Below, piece by piece: positions 6,537 to 7,708 of a stretch of DNA of 7,708 nucleotides (positions within the stretch are counted from its first letter, which is position 1; each line of letters begins with the position of its first letter). The notes under the pieces were generated by a model, which saw only the letters and a program-made list of their open reading frames with translations, ran no database searches and was not told the origin of the DNA. The position numbers and the translations under genes are program-made. Source of the stretch: Gammaproteobacteria bacterium (GTDB taxonomy: Bacteria > Pseudomonadota > Gammaproteobacteria > HK1); NCBI GenBank assembly GCA_013042035.1, contig JABDQX010000377.1:1-7708 (forward strand), written 5' to 3'.

Positions 6537-6644
6537 TCAGTCTCCGATCAGCAGATTTGGCGTGCATAAGGTAGGCACAAACAATCCTAACGATGTATTA
6601 CATATTCTGATCTGACGGAACTTGTTGGGATTTGCAAGCTGCCA
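6537..6644 (-). pseudogene. Relic of a PIN-domain toxin C-terminus (unit 3)
   Basis: In the frame ending TGA at 6537-6539 the last 35 codons read LANPNKFRQIRICNTSLGLF and then VPTLCTPNLLIGD. This resembles the C-terminal end of PIN proteins paired with this antitoxin type (a LAN-N-K motif, then GLFVP-L-TP-LLGD). Nothing recognisable as PIN precedes the first of these codons in the same frame. Its 5' part overlaps the 3' end of the upstream antitoxin gene in another frame, implying a deletion that joined the two. The identification rests on a short stretch. Confidence 0.5.
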
Positions 6645-6813
6645 TATTCTTTGTTTGCAATAATTTCGGACCAAAATCAACAAATTCCTTTTGTGATTTC
6701 TTTTCCTGCTTTCTGAGTGCCTCACAGATTTTCCTTAGATCGTTACCGTAGTGTGCAGCGTGCTCAGCACGATATTTCCGGATTTCTTCGACAACGGGAT
6801 CTTCGATCATCAT
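6598..6813 (-). CDS. Small antitoxin-like protein of a PIN module (unit 2)
   Basis: The 71-residue product starts MMIEDPVVEEIRKYRAEHA and continues through YGNDLRKICEALRKQEKKS, a charged helical pattern typical of small partners of PIN toxins; the antitoxin role is inferred. The first ATG overlaps the TGA of the PIN2 relic (ATGA); the second ATG at 6810 is better spaced from the GAGGA upstream and may be the real start. Conserved sequence ends near FVDFGPK. The remaining residues (about LLQTKNMAACKSQQVPSDQNM) are largely encoded by DNA that in another frame is the PIN3 relic, so the C-terminus looks chimeric. It is the closest relative in this window of the product at 6335-6532. Confidence 0.65.
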   Translation of the reverse strand: MMIEDPVVEEIRKYRAEHAAHYGNDLRKICEALRKQEKKSQKEFVDFGPKLLQTKNMAACKSQQVPSDQNM

Positions 6814-6983
6814 ATTTTCCTCAATTCTTCAGGTGAGCAAAGTTCCGGACATTGATAGCCTAGCCCTTCAATGACATGCCGAATAGCGGCTTTTGTGCTG
6901 GCATTGTTGATATGCCTGAAATTCCATGTGAGCAAAAAATCGATACCATTGGCTGCGGCGATACCAATGTGCAAGGCATCTTC
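6810..6983 (-). pseudogene. PIN-domain toxin, C-terminal fragment (unit 2)
   Basis: The 57 codons before the TGA at 6810-6812 read EDALHIGIAAANGIDFLLTW, then NFRHINNA and, at the end, YQCPELCSPEELRKI. This is the C-terminal half of a PIN nuclease: the acidic residue of the EDALHIA motif and the LLTWNF-H strand are characteristic. Immediately upstream in the same frame are two TAA codons, and no start is available, so the N-terminal half with the first catalytic Asp is gone. The fragment begins only 14 bases after the stop of the previous antitoxin gene, which marks a likely deletion joint at about 6984-6998. It overlaps the following antitoxin start as ATGA, keeping the original toxin-antitoxin junction. 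Confidence 0.75.
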
Positions 6984-6997
6984 TTATTATTCATGGC

Positions 6998-7177
6998 TCA
7001 GTAAAATTCCGAGGGAACTTCCCGAGGCGGTCTCCCAATCTTGTCATATAACCGCCGCGCTTTATCACGGTAAAAAGATATCCGTTCACGAGGGGATTTC
7101 CCACTGAGTTTTTCATGATTCCCGTCCCGAATTCGGCGGGTCATCTCCAATGTTTTTATAATGACATCATTATTCAT
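6998..7177 (-). CDS. Small antitoxin-like protein of a PIN module (unit 1)
   Basis: A 59-residue product, MNNDVIIKTLEMTRRIRDGN onward, with a charged helical body (SPRERISFYRDKARRLYDKI) and ending PSEFY. It resembles small proteins encoded after PIN toxins of the TDTSVIGG type; the antitoxin role is inferred. The ATG lies inside the last codons of PIN1 (8-base overlap), and a strong GGGAGG is placed 9 bases upstream. It differs in sequence from the unit 2 and unit 3 antitoxin-like proteins, sharing only a T-R-x-I-R type motif. The stop falls next to the PIN2 deletion joint, so the last few residues could be altered from the ancestral form. Confidence 0.7.
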   Translation of the reverse strand: MNNDVIIKTLEMTRRIRDGNHEKLSGKSPRERISFYRDKARRLYDKIGRPPREVPSEFY

Positions 7178-7631
7178 AAGTCGTTACCTCCCGAGGAGAA
7201 TATATCTGTAATTGTTTGTAGCCGAATTCCAGATTGACGGCATTGAACATGCGTATCTTGTCAAAATGTACGATATGTTTGAAATTCCAACTGACAAGAA
7301 CGTCTATCTCGGCCACGGATGCGGATGCAATATGCACTCCGTCATCATAGAATTTCGGAGTGAGAATATTTCGCTCCTGATAAGTATCGGCCAACGTAAA
7401 AACTTGTTCATTAATTTCGAGTATCTCTGGGCCAAGAGCCAGAATTTCGGCATATTTATTTTTCACACGTTCGGGCGCATCCTCGATTTCGGCGGATACG
7501 AGTTCAGAGACAACCAGCTTCAGTTTGCCGAGTCGTCAATCCTCTATGAGACCGTTTGACCATGGTGCGAATTCTTCATCGAAACATCCGCCGATTACGG
7601 ATGTGTCTGTGTATACGCGCTGTATTTTCAT
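7170..7631 (-). pseudogene. PIN-domain (VapC-like) toxin interrupted by an in-frame stop (unit 1)
   Basis: From the ATG at 7631 the frame reads MKIQRVYTDTSVIGGCFDEE and on to GLIED, then TGA at 7536-7538 (codon 32), then RLGKLKLVVSELVSAEI without further stops to TAA at 7170-7172; 153 codons in all. PIN toxins are Mg-dependent ribonucleases. The acidic active-site candidates are all there: Asp9 in TDTSVIGG, Glu43 or Glu48 in the SELVSAEIEDA helix, Asp97 in YDDGVHIASA, with LVSWNFKHIVHFDKI and NAVNLEFGYKQLQIYSPREV completing the fold. Family members usually have a hydrophobic residue where the stop is. A restart at GTG 7466 would give only a headless 98-residue product lacking Asp9. It starts 34 bases after a possible cassette crossover point and overlaps its antitoxin gene. 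Sequencing error is the main alternative. Confidence 0.8.
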
Positions 7632-7659
7632 TTTTTTGATTATTTCAAAACGTCAAAGC

Positions 7660-7708
7660 GCTTAACGACTGCCATCACCCGAGCGAAAGGAGCGCAGAGA
7701 CTGTAGCG
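7660..7708 (-). repeat. Possible 3' half of a second attC site, cut by the window end
   Basis: On the minus strand GTTAAGC at 7666-7660 fits R' GTTRRRY exactly. It is preceded by GGGTGATGGC, which could be an L' box, and by CGCTCCTTTCGCTCG, a small palindrome. The PIN1 start follows within 34 bases, the spacing expected of a cassette gene after a crossover point. The 5' half that must pair with it lies outside the window, so the call is tentative. Confidence 0.35.

Larger units (their letters stand above)
6289..7665 (-). mobile_element. Putative integron gene-cassette segment carrying decayed PIN toxin-antitoxin units
   Basis: The boundaries are the predicted G^TT crossover points of the attC-like site by lolB (between 6289 and 6288) and of a GTTAAGC box near the right edge (between 7666 and 7665). 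All genes inside run on the minus strand, as expected for cassettes. The segment is visibly richer in A+T than lolB, ispE or modBC. At about 1.38 kb with three toxin-antitoxin units it is long for one cassette; it may be a fusion of several whose internal attC sites were deleted. No integrase gene is visible, so it may belong to an array without integrase or to a larger integron outside the window. Confidence 0.45.

Noticed and set aside
6219..6569. 116-codon plus-strand reading frame
   Set aside because: It runs across the attC-like site, antitoxin 3 and the PIN3 relic on the opposite strand, has no recognisable domain and lies antisense to better supported genes.
6612..6640. tcccaacaag on the minus strand as another attC start
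   Set aside because: The first base does not fit the RYYYAAC box, no pairing partner is visible nearby, and the sequence is explained as PIN3 coding DNA.
7536..7538. TGA in PIN1 read as selenocysteine or as a recoded sense codon
   Set aside because: TGA is used as a normal stop for the STAND gene, modC, ispE and the DUF1640-like gene, and I see no hairpin just after it that would suggest a selenocysteine element; the family has no selenoproteins that I know of.

Overview
The window looks like a gammaproteobacterial chromosome segment. The evidence is the block lolB-ispE-tRNA-Gln on the minus strand (an outer-membrane lipoprotein insertion factor, a methylerythritol-phosphate pathway kinase and a glutamine tRNA), a gene order known from Pseudomonas and relatives. 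I cannot name a genus. This conserved block is short here and has accessory DNA on both sides.

Left part, plus strand (1-3744): the 3' portion of a large gene of the STAND/NB-ARC-plus-TPR type enters from outside the window and ends in an ATGA overlap with modB. modB is followed by modC; together they encode the permease and ATPase of a molybdate ABC transporter. No modA is visible. The STAND-type gene carries at least three, perhaps four, short stretches resembling unrelated families of dispersed intergenic repeat, all in frame and all at apparent loops between helical repeats.

Middle, minus strand (3803-6199), in transcription order: lolB with an unusual C-terminal extension of about 80 residues, ispE with a small internal insertion, tRNA-Gln(TTG), and a small DUF1640-like coiled-coil/membrane protein. 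In relatives the gene after this tRNA is usually prs; here it is not. This gene group converges on modC.

Right part, minus strand (6283-7708): a visibly AT-richer region that I read as an integron-type cassette carrying toxin-antitoxin debris. It is bounded next to lolB by an attC-like site (6283-6367), and at the window edge by what may be the 3' half of another. Between them lie three PIN-toxin/antitoxin units in the same order, toxin first. The toxins show graded decay: PIN1 is full length but has a stop at codon 32, PIN2 keeps only its last 57 codons, and PIN3 keeps only about 35. The three small antitoxin-like genes downstream of them are all open. Two of these are paralogous, and at least two have C-termini made of neighbouring DNA (a PIN3 relic, the attC site). 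No integrase gene is visible.

The most interesting points are the graded loss of toxins with retained antitoxins inside an attC-bounded segment, and the in-frame repeat colonisation of the STAND gene.
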